Source: Chthonomonadales bacterium (lineage in GTDB: Bacteria; Armatimonadota; Chthonomonadetes; Chthonomonadales; CAJBBX01). From it: a stretch of 64,000 nucleotides of DNA. This document shows, piece by piece, positions 16,492-26,215 of this stretch (position 1 is the first letter of the stretch; every line of letters starts with the position of its first letter). The stretch spans positions 62,001-126,000 of the forward strand of contig JADLGO010000013.1 in NCBI GenBank assembly GCA_020849275.1. The letters are read 5' to 3'. A model generated the notes under the pieces. That model saw only the letters and a program-made list of their open reading frames with translations, searched no databases and was not told where the DNA came from. The translations under genes were made by a program, and so were the position numbers.

Positions 16492-17582
16492 AGGCGATCC
16501 TGGCGCTGGAAGACGGAACGGTGTTCGAGGGCACGGCGCTCGGCGCGCCCATCTCGACCTATGGAGAGGTCGTGTTCAACACGGGCATGACCGGCTATCA
16601 GGAGATCCTGACGGACCCGTCCTACGCCGGACAGATCCTGTGCCTGACCTACCCGCTCATCGGCAACTACGGGGTCAACACGGACGACTTCGAGTCGCGG
16701 CGCGTGCAGGTGGAGGGGCTGATCGTGCGCGAGGCGGACGCCGAGCCGAGCAACTGGCGGAGTGCCGCCACGTTGGGCGACTTCCTCAAGGAGCGGGGCA
16801 TCCCCGGAATCCAGGGGATCGACACGCGGGCGCTGACGCGCCTGTTGCGAGCGCACGGCGTGATGATGGGCGGCATCAGCAGCAGCGAAACGCGTGCGGA
16901 TCTCCTGGCCCGCGTCCGCCACGCGCCAGCGTACTCTGGCATCGACTTCGTGCGCCGCGTGACCACGGAGGAGCCCTACCTGTGGCCGTTCGAGGGGACT
17001 CCGCGCCACGAGGTTGCGCTGCTCGACTGCGGGGTGAAGCTCAACATCCTGCGCAGCCTGGCCGCGCTCGGCTGCCGTACAAGGGTTTTCCCGTGCACCG
17101 CGACGGCCGAGCAGATTCTAGAGCATGACCCGGACGGCATCATGCTATCGCCCGGGCCGGGCGACCCGTCGCTGCTCGGCTATGCCGTGGAGACGGTGCG
17201 CAAGCTGGCTGGCCACAAGCCGCTGATGGGCGTTTGTCTGGGCAACCAGCTTCTCGGGTGCGCGTTCGGCAGCCGCACGTTCAAACTGAAGTTCGGGCAC
17301 AGGGGAAGCAACCACCCGGTTAAGGACCTGCTGACCGAGCGCGTCTACATCACCTCGCAGAACCACGGCTTCGCGCTCGATCCGGCGGAGCTTCGCGATG
17401 GGATGGAGGTGGCGCACGTGAACCTCAACGACGGAACCGTGGAGGGGTTGCGCCACCGGGATCTACCCATCTTCTCCATCCAGTATCACCCGGAGGCGTC
17501 GCCGGGCCCGACCGACAGCCGCTACTTCTTCGAGCGGTTCGTGAGGATGATCGAGGAGGGGAGCCCTCCGTCGGGGGACTGA
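16488..17582 (+). CDS. carA: Carbamoyl-phosphate synthase small (glutaminase) subunit CarA
   Basis: A 364-residue class I glutamine amidotransferase supplying ammonia to CarB. The N-terminal CPSase domain has EVVFNTGMTGYQEILTDPSY; the triad is C250 in GVCLGNQLLG with His and Glu in QYHPEASPGP. The residue after CLG is Asn (N253) where His is more usual; that position is not part of the triad. The partner large subunit is encoded by two separate genes at 20207 and 26992. Confidence 0.96.
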   Translation: MKAILALEDGTVFEGTALGAPISTYGEVVFNTGMTGYQEILTDPSYAGQILCLTYPLIGNYGVNTDDFESRRVQVEGLIVREADAEPSNWRSAATLGDFLKERGIPGIQGIDTRALTRLLRAHGVMMGGISSSETRADLLARVRHAPAYSGIDFVRRVTTEEPYLWPFEGTPRHEVALLDCGVKLNILRSLAALGCRTRVFPCTATAEQILEHDPDGIMLSPGPGDPSLLGYAVETVRKLAGHKPLMGVCLGNQLLGCAFGSRTFKLKFGHRGSNHPVKDLLTERVYITSQNHGFALDPAELRDGMEVAHVNLNDGTVEGLRHRDLPIFSIQYHPEASPGPTDSRYFFERFVRMIEEGSPPSGD

Positions 17583-17608
17583 CGGGCCGGGCCCCAGGGA
17601 GCATCACG

Positions 17609-18463
17609 ATGGCCTCCGACTCTGGCTCCTCCGAGGGAGCGCCCTCCCCCACGACGCGCGCCGCCGCGCCGCCGGCCGCCGACGGCGCGACCGACGGCGC
17701 GACCGACGTGCGGGCGGAGTGGGAAGCGGCCGCGGCGGCCCGCGTCGCGGCCGCCGCCGAAGCCGCGCGCGCCGCGACGGAGCGGCGGCGCGCGAGAGAG
17801 GAGGCGCGCCACCGCGCGCGTTACCTCCTGCGGCTTCGCGTCCTATTCCCGTTTCTGCTCGTGGTGGTGTTTCTCGTCTATGCGTTCACCACCAACTTCA
17901 TCCCGTCGGCGAGCATGGAGCCGACGCTCAAGTCGGGCGACCACATCCTCGCCATGCGGTCGTGGCTCGCCTATCCGGGCGGGCGCATGCCCGCGCGCGG
18001 CGACATCGTGCTGTTTCAGCCGCCCGAGAGCGCGCGACGCGAGGCCGGCGAGGTGGACGATCCCGATACCGCGGGCTTCCGTCTGCCGCCCATCTCGCTG
18101 CGGCGCGCCGAGGGAGAGGTCTGGATCAAGCGCGTGATCGGCCTGCCGGGCGACAGCATCCTCTATCGTGAGGGGCGGATCTACGTCAACGGCAGCCCGC
18201 CGCCGGCGCGCTTCCTGCCGTCGCCCCCGGATCCCGCGCTCGACGGGGTGATCAGTTACGGCGTAGAGGAACCCCTGCAACTGGGCAAGGACGAGCTGTT
18301 CGTGGTCGGCGACAACCCGCACAACAGTGATGACTCGCGCTTCTGGGGACCGCTAGAGCGCAAGTACGTCATCGCGAGGTTCCTGTGCGTGGTGTACCAC
18401 GAGGGCGCGAACGGTCCGAACGAGATCCGCGCGCGGCGCGAGCTGGAGATGCGGCACCCATGA
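17609..18463 (+). CDS. lepB: Signal peptidase I
   Basis: A 284-residue membrane serine protease that removes signal peptides. The catalytic Ser102 is in IPSASMEPT, the general base Lys174 is in WIKRVIGLPGD, and the box GDNPHNSDDSRFWGP lies near the C-terminus. One membrane helix (about 79-94) precedes the catalytic domain. The N-terminal 70 residues are unusual: an Ala/Arg/Glu-rich, probably coiled cytoplasmic extension that starts with a duplicated DGAT element. Located inside the pyrimidine operon, 26 bases after carA. Confidence 0.93.
   Translation: MASDSGSSEGAPSPTTRAAAPPAADGATDGATDVRAEWEAAAAARVAAAAEAARAATERRRAREEARHRARYLLRLRVLFPFLLVVVFLVYAFTTNFIPSASMEPTLKSGDHILAMRSWLAYPGGRMPARGDIVLFQPPESARREAGEVDDPDTAGFRLPPISLRRAEGEVWIKRVIGLPGDSILYREGRIYVNGSPPPARFLPSPPDPALDGVISYGVEEPLQLGKDELFVVGDNPHNSDDSRFWGPLERKYVIARFLCVVYHEGANGPNEIRARRELEMRHP
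17681..17704 (+). repeat. 12-bp tandem repeat in the signal peptidase N-terminus
   Basis: Two perfect copies of GACGGCGCGACC (17681-17692, 17693-17704) encode the duplicated DGAT of the low-complexity leader of the signal peptidase. Slippage in a tolerant region is the simplest reading. Confidence 0.75.
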
Positions 18464-18485
18464 GCACGCGGCGGAGGGGCAGGCC

Positions 18486-20168
18486 GTGAAATGGCCGGCC
18501 GTCGCGGTCCTCTGCCTGCTGCTGGTCGGGCTCCGTGTGGTCGCGCTGCGCTCCGATCCCTATTCCCGGCTCGACTGGAGCGCCGGCCTCCTCACCGACG
18601 AGGGGTTCTACGTCCATAACGCCCGTAACCTGGCCCTGTTTGGCCGCGCGCGGACCGATGAGTTCAACAACATGCTGCTCTCGCCGCTGCTTCACTATGT
18701 GCAGGTGGCGGCGTTCGTGGCGTTCGGGGTGGGTTCCGCGCAGGCGCGCGCCATTTCGGTCGTCTCCAGCCTGCTGGCGCTCGGTTTGCTGTTCGCGGCG
18801 CTGCGACGCGCGTTTGGCACGCGCATTGCCTTGACCGCCGTCGTACTGCTCGGTCTCGACCACGTGAATCTGCTCTACAACCGGATGGCACTGATGGACA
18901 CGCCGGCCGCCCTCGGAGCGGTTGCCGCGTTCTACGCGTTTGTTCGCGCCCAGGAGGCCGACGCCACGCGGCGCGCGCGGCTTGCCTGGCTCGGCGCGTG
19001 CGGAGCGCTCCTCGGCGTCACGGTGGTCAGCCGCATGCTCGGAGTCTACCTGGTGGCCGCGCCCTTCACGGCGCTCGCCACGGCGGGCCGGCGGCGCGAG
19101 GCGTTCGGCGCGGTCGGCGCGGGCCTGGCGGTCGTCGCGGCCGGCTATGTGGTGGGCTGGTACCTGCCGCGCGCGGCCGAGATCGCGCGCATGAACCGCT
19201 ATTACCGCACCGTGCAGGTGCAGCCGCGTTCGGCGGCACACCTGCTGCGCAACGTGCGGCACGCGGTGCTTGGGGATCACCGCGGCCTGGCGCCGTACCT
19301 GTTCCGGCACACGCCCGCCGCGTTCGCGCTGGCGCTGGCCTGGCTGGCAGCCCTGGCGGCTGCCCGCGCGGGCCGCCTGAGCGCCGCCGACGGAGCGGAG
19401 GCGATGGCGGCGGTCGCCTACCTGGTGGCCTGGCTGCTGGCGGGGTGGGCGCTGCTAGCGGCGGCCGCCTACTCGCCGAGCCGCTACTACGTGATGACTT
19501 ACCCGGCGCTTTTCAGCCTGGCCGCCATCGCGCTGTGGTCGCTGCCGGACATGCTGGGAGCGCTGGCGGGGCGGGGCGCGGCGGCGTGCGTCGCGCGGAG
19601 TGCCCTGGCCGCGCTGCTTGCCTACCACGCGGCCGAGGCCGTGGTGCACCAGGGCGGCGTCGTGGGGCGGGCCGCCACCCTGGCGGCGTTGCTCGGCGCG
19701 CCCGTGGCCGCCGCGATCGTCGCGTGGGCGGCGCCCGGAGCGATGAGGAGGCCGGGCGCGGCACGGGCTGCGGCGGTGGGCGCCGTAGCGGTGTGGCTCG
19801 GGTTCAACGCCTACTGGCTTGGCGACTGGGCCGCGCACCTCTCCTACAGCCAGTATGCGATGTCGCGCTGGCTCGCGGCCGCCGTGCCGCCGGGCAGCGT
19901 GCTGCTGGGCGACGTGGCGCCCGGGATCACGATGGACAACGGACTGGCGGCCGTCAACGTCATTCCGGGCCTGTGCAACGGAGAGCGCCCGGTGGAGAGG
20001 TCCTCGGGCCGACCGCGCTACATCGCCATTCTGGACGGCCGATGGAAGGAGCGGTACTGGCTGCGGCGCTACCCGGGCCTGGTAGACGCGAAGCGGCGCC
20101 TGCGGCTGGCCCGCGTCCTGCGCTGGGACGTCGGGATCTACGCGGTGCCAGAGGCAGGGGCTCCCTGA
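18486..20168 (+). CDS. Polytopic glycosyltransferase of the ArnT/GT39-like type
   Basis: A 560-residue membrane protein with about ten to twelve hydrophobic segments. The first periplasmic loop has LLTDEGFYVHNARNLALFG, with the acidic pair (D-E) expected for polyprenyl-phosphate-sugar dependent GT-C transferases, followed by the RMALMDTPAAL motif of the second loop. The C-terminal part is a soluble domain. Such enzymes move sugars from lipid carriers to proteins or lipids outside the membrane. The start is GTG 18486 after GGAGGGG. It lies between lepB and carB1 in one co-directional run. Confidence 0.8.
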   Translation: MKWPAVAVLCLLLVGLRVVALRSDPYSRLDWSAGLLTDEGFYVHNARNLALFGRARTDEFNNMLLSPLLHYVQVAAFVAFGVGSAQARAISVVSSLLALGLLFAALRRAFGTRIALTAVVLLGLDHVNLLYNRMALMDTPAALGAVAAFYAFVRAQEADATRRARLAWLGACGALLGVTVVSRMLGVYLVAAPFTALATAGRRREAFGAVGAGLAVVAAGYVVGWYLPRAAEIARMNRYYRTVQVQPRSAAHLLRNVRHAVLGDHRGLAPYLFRHTPAAFALALAWLAALAAARAGRLSAADGAEAMAAVAYLVAWLLAGWALLAAAAYSPSRYYVMTYPALFSLAAIALWSLPDMLGALAGRGAAACVARSALAALLAYHAAEAVVHQGGVVGRAATLAALLGAPVAAAIVAWAAPGAMRRPGAARAAAVGAVAVWLGFNAYWLGDWAAHLSYSQYAMSRWLAAAVPPGSVLLGDVAPGITMDNGLAAVNVIPGLCNGERPVERSSGRPRYIAILDGRWKERYWLRRYPGLVDAKRRLRLARVLRWDVGIYAVPEAGAP

Positions 20169-20206
20169 GCCCTCCGATCGCATAGCCACGCACGACTGGA
20201 GCGATT

Positions 20207-21889
20207 ATGCCGAGGGATCCCTCAATTCGCAAGGTCATGGTCATCGGCTCCGGCCCGATCATCATCGGGCAGGCGGCCGAGTTCGACTATGCCGGCACCC
20301 AGGCGTGCCGCGCGCTGCGCGAGGAGGGGGTGGAGGTTGTCCTGATCAACTCCAACCCCGCCACGATCATGACCGACGTGGAGATGGCCGATCACGTTTA
20401 CATAGAGCCGCTCAACGTGGAGTTCGCCTCGCGCGTCATCGCGCGGGAGCGTCCGGACGGCCTGCTGCCGACCCTGGGGGGGCAGACCGGGCTGAACCTG
20501 GCTACGCAGCTCGCCGAGGCGGGCGTGCTCGAGCGCCACGCCGTGCGCCTTCTGGGCACGCCGCTCCCGTCGATCCGTATGGCCGAGGATCGCGAGGAGT
20601 TCCGGTCGCTGATGAAGCGGATCGGCGAGCCGGTGCCAGAGAGCTGGATCGTCGAGGACGTATCGCATCTTAAGGAGGTCGCGAACCTGGGACTCTGGCC
20701 GCTCATCGTGCGGCCAGCGTACACGCTCGGCGGCACCGGGGGCGGCGTGGCCCGTGACGCGGCGGAGCTGATGGACATTGGCGCCCGCGGCCTGAAGCTC
20801 TCGATGCGGCGCCAGGTGATGGTGGAGCGCTCCCTGCTCGGCTGGAAGGAGGTCGAGTACGAGGTGATGCGGGACGCCAACAACACCTGCATCACCGTGT
20901 GCAACATGGAGAACTTCGACCCGATGGGCGTGCACACGGGCGATTCGATCGTCGTGGCGCCCTCGCAGACGCTCTCCGACAAGGAGTACCAGCTTCTCCG
21001 CTCCGCCTCGCTGAACATCATCCGCAGCCTGGGCATCGAGGGGGGCTGCAACGTGCAGCTCGCGCTGGACCCGGAGAGCTTCCAGTACTTCGTCATCGAG
21101 GTGAACCCTCGCGTCTCGCGTTCCTCGGCGCTTGCCTCCAAGGCGACCGGCTATCCGATCGCGCGCGTCGCGGCCAAGATCGCCGTCGGCCTGCGGCTCG
21201 ACGAGATCCCGAACGCGGTGACGCGCAAGACGCTGGCTTGCTTCGAGCCGGCGCTGGACTACTGCGTCGTGAAGATCCCCCGCTGGCCGTTTGACAAGTT
21301 CCTGCTGGCGGACCGGCGCATCACCACGCAGATGAAGGCCACCGGCGAGGTGATGGCGATCGACCGCGCCTTCGAGCCGGCGCTCATGAAGGCGATCCGC
21401 AGCCTGGAGGTGGGGGCGTTCGGGCTGAGTGGCAAGCACGTGAACGCGCTCTCCGACGTGCAACTCGAGGACAAGCTCTCCGTGGCCAACGACGAGCGCC
21501 TCTTCGCCATCGCGGAGGCGTTCCGACGCGGCATGATGGTGGAGGAGGTGGCCGCGCTTTCCCACATCGATCGATGGTTCCTGTGCAAGGTGCGGAATCT
21601 GGTGGCGATGGAGACGCGGCTGAAGGTGCATGGCCGGGCCGTCGCAACGCTCGCCGACACCCTGGACGTGGACGCTCCGGAGGCTGATCTGCTCCGCGCC
21701 GCCAAACGGATGGGCTTCGCCGATCGGCAGGTCGCCGAGTACACCGGCCTGCCCGAGCGGATCGTCCGCGACCTGCGGCGGGCGTTCGGGATCGTGCCGA
21801 GCTACAAAATGGTGGACACCTGCGCGGCCGAGTTCGAGGCCGCGACGCCCTACTTCTACTCGTGCTTCGATCGCGAGGACGAGTTCTGA
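20207..21889 (+). CDS. carB: Carbamoyl-phosphate synthase large subunit, N-terminal half (CarB1)
   Basis: A 560-residue protein that corresponds to the carboxyphosphate-forming half plus the oligomerisation domain of CarB. The ATP-grasp half starts [22 protein letters not shown] and has [16 protein letters not shown] and [15 protein letters not shown]. The oligomerisation domain follows from about residue 400 and the protein ends [17 protein letters not shown] plus ten residues. In a full-length CarB this is where the second half would begin, so the gene is split at the natural linker and is not damaged. The missing half is at 26992. Confidence 0.95.
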   Translation: MPRDPSIRKVMVIGSGPIIIGQAAEFDYAGTQACRALREEGVEVVLINSNPATIMTDVEMADHVYIEPLNVEFASRVIARERPDGLLPTLGGQTGLNLATQLAEAGVLERHAVRLLGTPLPSIRMAEDREEFRSLMKRIGEPVPESWIVEDVSHLKEVANLGLWPLIVRPAYTLGGTGGGVARDAAELMDIGARGLKLSMRRQVMVERSLLGWKEVEYEVMRDANNTCITVCNMENFDPMGVHTGDSIVVAPSQTLSDKEYQLLRSASLNIIRSLGIEGGCNVQLALDPESFQYFVIEVNPRVSRSSALASKATGYPIARVAAKIAVGLRLDEIPNAVTRKTLACFEPALDYCVVKIPRWPFDKFLLADRRITTQMKATGEVMAIDRAFEPALMKAIRSLEVGAFGLSGKHVNALSDVQLEDKLSVANDERLFAIAEAFRRGMMVEEVAALSHIDRWFLCKVRNLVAMETRLKVHGRAVATLADTLDVDAPEADLLRAAKRMGFADRQVAEYTGLPERIVRDLRRAFGIVPSYKMVDTCAAEFEAATPYFYSCFDREDEF

Positions 21890-21911
21890 GGCCGACCGAA
21901 GGGGAGCGGGC

Positions 21912-24425
21912 ATGAGTGGGACGCTGAGCCTCAACGGGACCTGGGGCCTGACCTACGCCGAGGATTCGCCGGAACACCTTACGGCGCCGACGCTGTGCGG
22001 CAGGCGCCTGCTCGACGCCGCCGTGCCGGCGCCCATCCACCGCGTGCTGCGCGACGCCGGGTGGATCGAGGACCCGATTCTCGGCCTGGGCTCCCTGCGG
22101 GCGCGCTGGGTGGAGGAGATGTTCTGGGTCTACCGCCGCGCGTTCGAGGCGCCCGCCGAGGCCGCCCAGCAGCGCGCCTGGCTCGTGTTCGAGCGGCTCG
22201 AGATGAACGCCGCCGTGTGGCTGAACGGATCGCCGGTCGGGCAGCACGCCAACGCGCACCGCCCGGCGCGCTTCGACGTCACCGGCGTCGTTCAGGACGG
22301 CCAGAACACGCTCGTCGTGCAGGTGGAGAGTGGTCTGCGCGGCTCCCTTGACCGGCCCTCGTCCGAGTACGCCTTCGACTGGTTCGCGCGCATGACGCGA
22401 CGCCACTGGGACCGCAAGCCGCAGTATCAGTGCGGTTGGGACTGGAACCCCCGCCTCATGAACGTGGGCATCCTGGGCGAGGTGCGGTTGGAGTGGCGAG
22501 CGGCCGCCCGGATCGACGAGGTGACCGTTTTCGCCGTGACCGCCGCCGATCTTGGCGCTGCCACGCTCCACGTTCGGGCAACGGTGGAGGGCGCACGGGA
22601 GGCGGAAGTGCCCGCCACGCTTCGAGCGCGCGTGCTGGAGACGGGTCAGACGGCTCAGGTCTCCGTCGCGACGGGGGCAGCGGCCCGCCACGAGCTCACC
22701 ATCGCGCTGGAGGAGCCGCGCCTCTGGTGGCCGCTCGGCCACGGCGAACAGGCGCGCTACACGGTGGAGGTGACGCTGGAGGCCGGCGACGAGAGCGAGA
22801 CGGTGACGCGACGAACCGGCGTGCGACGCGTCGAGATCGACCAGTCTCCGCACCCGGTGGAGGGACGCCACTGCGTGCTCAAGGTGAACAACCGGCCGAT
22901 CTTCTGCAAGGGCGGGAACTGGGTCCCTCCAGACATGTTCTACAGCGAGGTCGACTCGGACCGCTACCGCGCGCTGGTCGACCTCGCGGTGGGCGCCAAC
23001 TTCAACCTGCTGCGCGTGTGGGGCGGCGGCCCGTTCGCCGACCATGCGCTCTGCGACGCGTGCGACGAGGCGGGCGTCCTCCTCTGGCACGACTTCCTGT
23101 TCGCCTGCGCCAAGTACCCCGGCGACGACCCGGCCTTCGCCGCCGAGGTGCGCCGCGAGGTGACGGGAGCGGTGCGTGACCTGGCGCGTCACCCGAGCAT
23201 CGTGGTGTGGTGCGGCAACAACGAGATCGAGTGGGGCGACTGGGGCTGGGGCTACGACGACCGCTACCGCACGCACCCGCACTACGCCATCTTCCATCAC
23301 GACATCCCGCGGATCGTTCTGGAGGAGGACCCGTCCACGCTGCACTGGATTAGCTCGCCGTGGTCGCCAGACTTCCGCCACCCGAATGACCCGACGCTCG
23401 GCGACCAGCACCCGTGGGACGTCTCCATCATGCAGCCGGGCGCCGCGGACTGGTGGCACTACCGCGGGTGCGTCGACCGCTTCCCGAACGAGGGCGGCGT
23501 GCTGGGGTGCTCCTCGCCGGCCACCCTGCGCGCCTTCCTCCCCGAGGGCGAGCGATGCCTGCTTTCGCCGAGCTGGCATCACCATGACAACCCGCTGGGC
23601 TTCCTGAGCGGGCAGCCGGGCGAGGCGGGCCGCACGTACCAGACCGTGCAACTCTGGACCGGCCGCGACCCGCTCGCGATGGAGATCGACGACTACGCCT
23701 TCGTGAGCGGATTGCTCCAGGCCGAGGGGCTCCAGGAGTACATCGCGAACTACCGGCGACGGATGTTCAGCACCGCCTCCGCCATCTTCTGGATGTACAA
23801 CGACTCCTGGCCGACGACGCACGGTTGGACGATCGTTGACTACTACCTGCGCAAGAAGCTCTCGTACCATCCCGTACGGCGCGCCTTTCAGCCAGTGACC
23901 GTCGTTGCGGCGCGCGAGGGGGAGGAGATGCTGATCGTCGGCGTCAACGACGCGCCGCGCACGTGGGTCGGCGAGGCGCGCTTCGGCGTGTTCGGGTTGC
24001 GCGGCGGGCTTCCCCTGGACGAGCGCAGGCCCGCCGTGCTGAATGCGAACGCCGCCACCGAGCTCGGGAGGTTTCCGCTCGCCGCCCTACGGAAGGCCGG
24101 CACGCGCGACGCCGGCGTGTTCGCCGTCCTGGAGGGACCAGAAGGCCCCATCGCACAGCAACGGCTCTTCGTGGAGCGGTTCGGCGACCTGCGGTTTGCG
24201 CGGCCGGATGTCCGCGTGGGACGCCGCGACGGCGTCGCGGAGTTGGCGAGCGATGTGTTCGTGTGGGGCGTCTGCCTGGACGTGGAGGGCGAGGCCGCGG
24301 TGGCGGACAACTGCTTCGATCTGCTTCCGGGCGTGCCCTACCGCCTGCCGTGGCCGGACGAAGCGCCGCCGCCGGCCGTGGCGCGCATCGGCAGCCGCGA
24401 CGCCGTGGCGCCCTCCGGAGACTGA
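21912..24425 (+). CDS. Glycoside hydrolase family 2 protein, beta-mannosidase-like
   Basis: An 837-residue protein with GH2 architecture. The N-terminal sugar-binding domain is LNGTWGLTYAED, next come beta-sandwich domains (RLEMNAAVWLNGSPVGQHANAHRP in the first), then a TIM barrel starting FCKGGNWVPPDMFYSEV. The acid/base is E438 in WCGNNEIEW, and the probable nucleophile is Glu in FPNEGGVLG. The KGGNWVPPD block and overall length are typical of beta-mannosidases. No signal peptide is visible, so it is probably cytoplasmic. It starts 22 bases after carB1 and is the last gene of the long operon. Confidence 0.9.
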   Translation: MSGTLSLNGTWGLTYAEDSPEHLTAPTLCGRRLLDAAVPAPIHRVLRDAGWIEDPILGLGSLRARWVEEMFWVYRRAFEAPAEAAQQRAWLVFERLEMNAAVWLNGSPVGQHANAHRPARFDVTGVVQDGQNTLVVQVESGLRGSLDRPSSEYAFDWFARMTRRHWDRKPQYQCGWDWNPRLMNVGILGEVRLEWRAAARIDEVTVFAVTAADLGAATLHVRATVEGAREAEVPATLRARVLETGQTAQVSVATGAAARHELTIALEEPRLWWPLGHGEQARYTVEVTLEAGDESETVTRRTGVRRVEIDQSPHPVEGRHCVLKVNNRPIFCKGGNWVPPDMFYSEVDSDRYRALVDLAVGANFNLLRVWGGGPFADHALCDACDEAGVLLWHDFLFACAKYPGDDPAFAAEVRREVTGAVRDLARHPSIVVWCGNNEIEWGDWGWGYDDRYRTHPHYAIFHHDIPRIVLEEDPSTLHWISSPWSPDFRHPNDPTLGDQHPWDVSIMQPGAADWWHYRGCVDRFPNEGGVLGCSSPATLRAFLPEGERCLLSPSWHHHDNPLGFLSGQPGEAGRTYQTVQLWTGRDPLAMEIDDYAFVSGLLQAEGLQEYIANYRRRMFSTASAIFWMYNDSWPTTHGWTIVDYYLRKKLSYHPVRRAFQPVTVVAAREGEEMLIVGVNDAPRTWVGEARFGVFGLRGGLPLDERRPAVLNANAATELGRFPLAALRKAGTRDAGVFAVLEGPEGPIAQQRLFVERFGDLRFARPDVRVGRRDGVAELASDVFVWGVCLDVEGEAAVADNCFDLLPGVPYRLPWPDEAPPPAVARIGSRDAVAPSGD

Positions 24426-24427
24426 GC

Positions 24428-24469
24428 GACGCGGGCGAGGCCGGCACGATGGCCCGCCGCGCCCGCGTC
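24428..24469. terminator. Hairpin between converging genes
   Basis: GACGCGGGCG (24428-24437) pairs perfectly with 24460-24469 around a 22-base loop, directly after the GH2 stop and before the stop of the opposing PEP-CTERM gene. Likely end of the long plus-strand operon. Confidence 0.55.
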
Positions 24470-24483
24470 CCGTCCGGGTGGGC

Positions 24484-25617
24484 TCAGGCTCGTCGTCGGC
24501 ACAGCAGCAGCAGCGCCGGGACGGCCAGGGCGGCGAGCAACGCTCCCGCGCCGGGCTCCGGCACTGCCTGGAGGCTGCCGAACAGGCCGTGCGTCTCGTC
24601 GTCGATGCCGGCGGCGAAATAGAGCGCGTCGGCCCGGCCCCCGTTGGCGCCGTTGCCGAAGAGGAGTTGCCACAGGCCGTCGATGGCGATCGGCTGGTGA
24701 TTCGGGTCCTCAAGGAGCCCGAGAAAGGCGCCGCTGAGCGGATCGAAGGCGTTGATCCACCCCGGGCCGATAGCGGGATCGCCGTGGTTGAAGTTGCCGA
24801 CCAGCAGCGCCCCCGCGTACTTGCCGAACGTGGCCGGGGCCAGGGCGACGCCCCACGGGTTCAGGAGCGTGCCACCCGAAGCGAAGCGCCGATGCAGGGT
24901 CCCGTCGGTGCCGAAGACGTTCACGATCGCGCCCGGTCCCTCGTAGGTAACGAACAGCTCGCCATCAACGAGGGTGACATTGAACGGCGCGTTGCCGCCA
25001 GGGAGCGTCGGGTCGGTGAAGTTGCCCGGCAGACTGGTCAGCGCGAACGAGCTGTCGTACACGTCGATGGTGCCGGCCGCGTTGTTGGCCGCATACAGGT
25101 ACTGTGAGCCGCCGCTGGAGGCGAGCGCAAGGCCGGTGTAGACGGCGCCCGGGGCGAGAGAGGCCGCCTGGGCAGCGGTCGGTACCGAGGGGTTCCATCC
25201 CGAGATGGTCCCATCCAGGCCGGCGAAGATGAACCGCGCCGGGCCGCCGCTGCTCAAGCCGAAGTCGCCGGAGCCGTTGAACACCTGGCCCGAGATGGGC
25301 CCGGGCGTAGTGACCACGAGCGGGTTGATGGTCGCCGCGCCCGTTGCCCCGTTGACCGCGTAGAGCGTCGAGGTCGCCGTGCCGGCGTTCGACACCCAGA
25401 ACGGGCTCGTGGCGCTGTGCGACATGCCCCACGGGTTCACCAGGTTCGGATCGGTCAGCATGGCGAGTCCGGGAATGTCGGACACGAGGTTCGTTTGCTG
25501 GTAGACGTCGACGGCCACCTGGGCCGCCGCCGGCCGGCTCGAGGCCGGGCCGGCGGTGAGTAGCAGCGCGATCAGGGGCCACGTCATGCGGGCGTCGCGG
25601 CCTCGCAGCGGTACCAT
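24484..25617 (-). CDS. TIGR03118-type secreted protein with PEP-CTERM anchor
   Basis: A 377-residue exported protein. A signal peptide (MTWPLIALLLTAGPASS) is followed by a beta-propeller-like repeat sequence (LVNPWGMSHSATSPFWVSN, FAGLDGTISGWNP, NPWGVALAPATFGKYAGALLVGNFNHGD) that matches the TIGR03118 group. The C-terminus is a PEP-CTERM sorting signal: VPEPG, hydrophobic helix, then CRRRA. That signal predicts processing by an exosortase, which is not in this window. The start ATG 25617 is preceded by AAAGGAG; the upstream extension of the frame is unsupported. Downstream of the sigma/anti-sigma pair. Confidence 0.82.
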   Translation of the reverse strand: MVPLRGRDARMTWPLIALLLTAGPASSRPAAAQVAVDVYQQTNLVSDIPGLAMLTDPNLVNPWGMSHSATSPFWVSNAGTATSTLYAVNGATGAATINPLVVTTPGPISGQVFNGSGDFGLSSGGPARFIFAGLDGTISGWNPSVPTAAQAASLAPGAVYTGLALASSGGSQYLYAANNAAGTIDVYDSSFALTSLPGNFTDPTLPGGNAPFNVTLVDGELFVTYEGPGAIVNVFGTDGTLHRRFASGGTLLNPWGVALAPATFGKYAGALLVGNFNHGDPAIGPGWINAFDPLSGAFLGLLEDPNHQPIAIDGLWQLLFGNGANGGRADALYFAAGIDDETHGLFGSLQAVPEPGAGALLAALAVPALLLLCRRRA

Positions 25618-25681
25618 GGTAGAAGCTCCTTTGGCGTGTGCTCGACAGAGTTGCCGGGGGATCGCCCGCCGGCGTTCGATC

Positions 25682-26215
25682 TCAGGGCTGGCACGATGGG
25701 TCGCCTGCGCCGCGTGAAGCGGCGGCAGTCGCTCCGGTCCTGCTCGCTGCCGGAGTGGCGGTGGGCGGCCTGGCGACCACCGGCACCGGTGTTGGCGCGG
25801 CGGCGGGCGCGTGGCACGGGGGCGGCGCGGCGGCAAGAGAGCGAACGTAGAGCGCGGCGGCGACGCCGGCAAGGAGCACCACGCCGACGAGGACGAGGGC
25901 CGCGCGCTGGGCCGTCGTGAGCCAGCGCCCGCGAGCCGCCATGGCCCGCAGGGCCGACGAGACGGGCAAGGGCGGACGGGCCGTGTCGTTGCGCAGCAGG
26001 GCCTCCAGGTGGGCGCGGGCCGCAGCCTGCCGATCCGGCGCCTCGGCGCGGCGTGCCTCATGCACGGCGTCGGCCACCTCGGCAAGCGCCGCCACCTGCG
26101 GGTCCTGGCGGGAGGCACGGCTGGCGAGCGCGGCGGCGCCCGCGTTGTCGGCGTACTTCAGGTCAACGATGTATCGCCAGAGCAACTCACACTGCGAGTC
26201 ATCGGGTGGGTGCAT
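25682..26215 (-). CDS. Probable anti-sigma factor, membrane-anchored
   Basis: A 177-residue protein overlapping the end of the ECF sigma gene by 17 bases, the usual arrangement for a cognate anti-sigma factor. The cytoplasmic part (1-100) is helical and has a single cysteine (C9) in [14 protein letters not shown], so it lacks the HxxxCxxC zinc motif of classical anti-sigma factors. One membrane helix spans about 105-124, and the outer part is Ala/Pro/Thr-rich and likely disordered. Assignment rests on gene order and topology only. Confidence 0.65.
   Translation of the reverse strand: MHPPDDSQCELLWRYIVDLKYADNAGAAALASRASRQDPQVAALAEVADAVHEARRAEAPDRQAAARAHLEALLRNDTARPPLPVSSALRAMAARGRWLTTAQRAALVLVGVVLLAGVAAALYVRSLAAAPPPCHAPAAAPTPVPVVARPPTATPAASRTGATAAASRGAGDPSCQP

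Noticed and set aside
17250-17256. CarA active-site change CLGNQ instead of CLGHQ as a sign of a dead glutaminase
   Set aside because: The catalytic Cys, His and Glu are all present, and the Asn position is outside the triad and known to vary.
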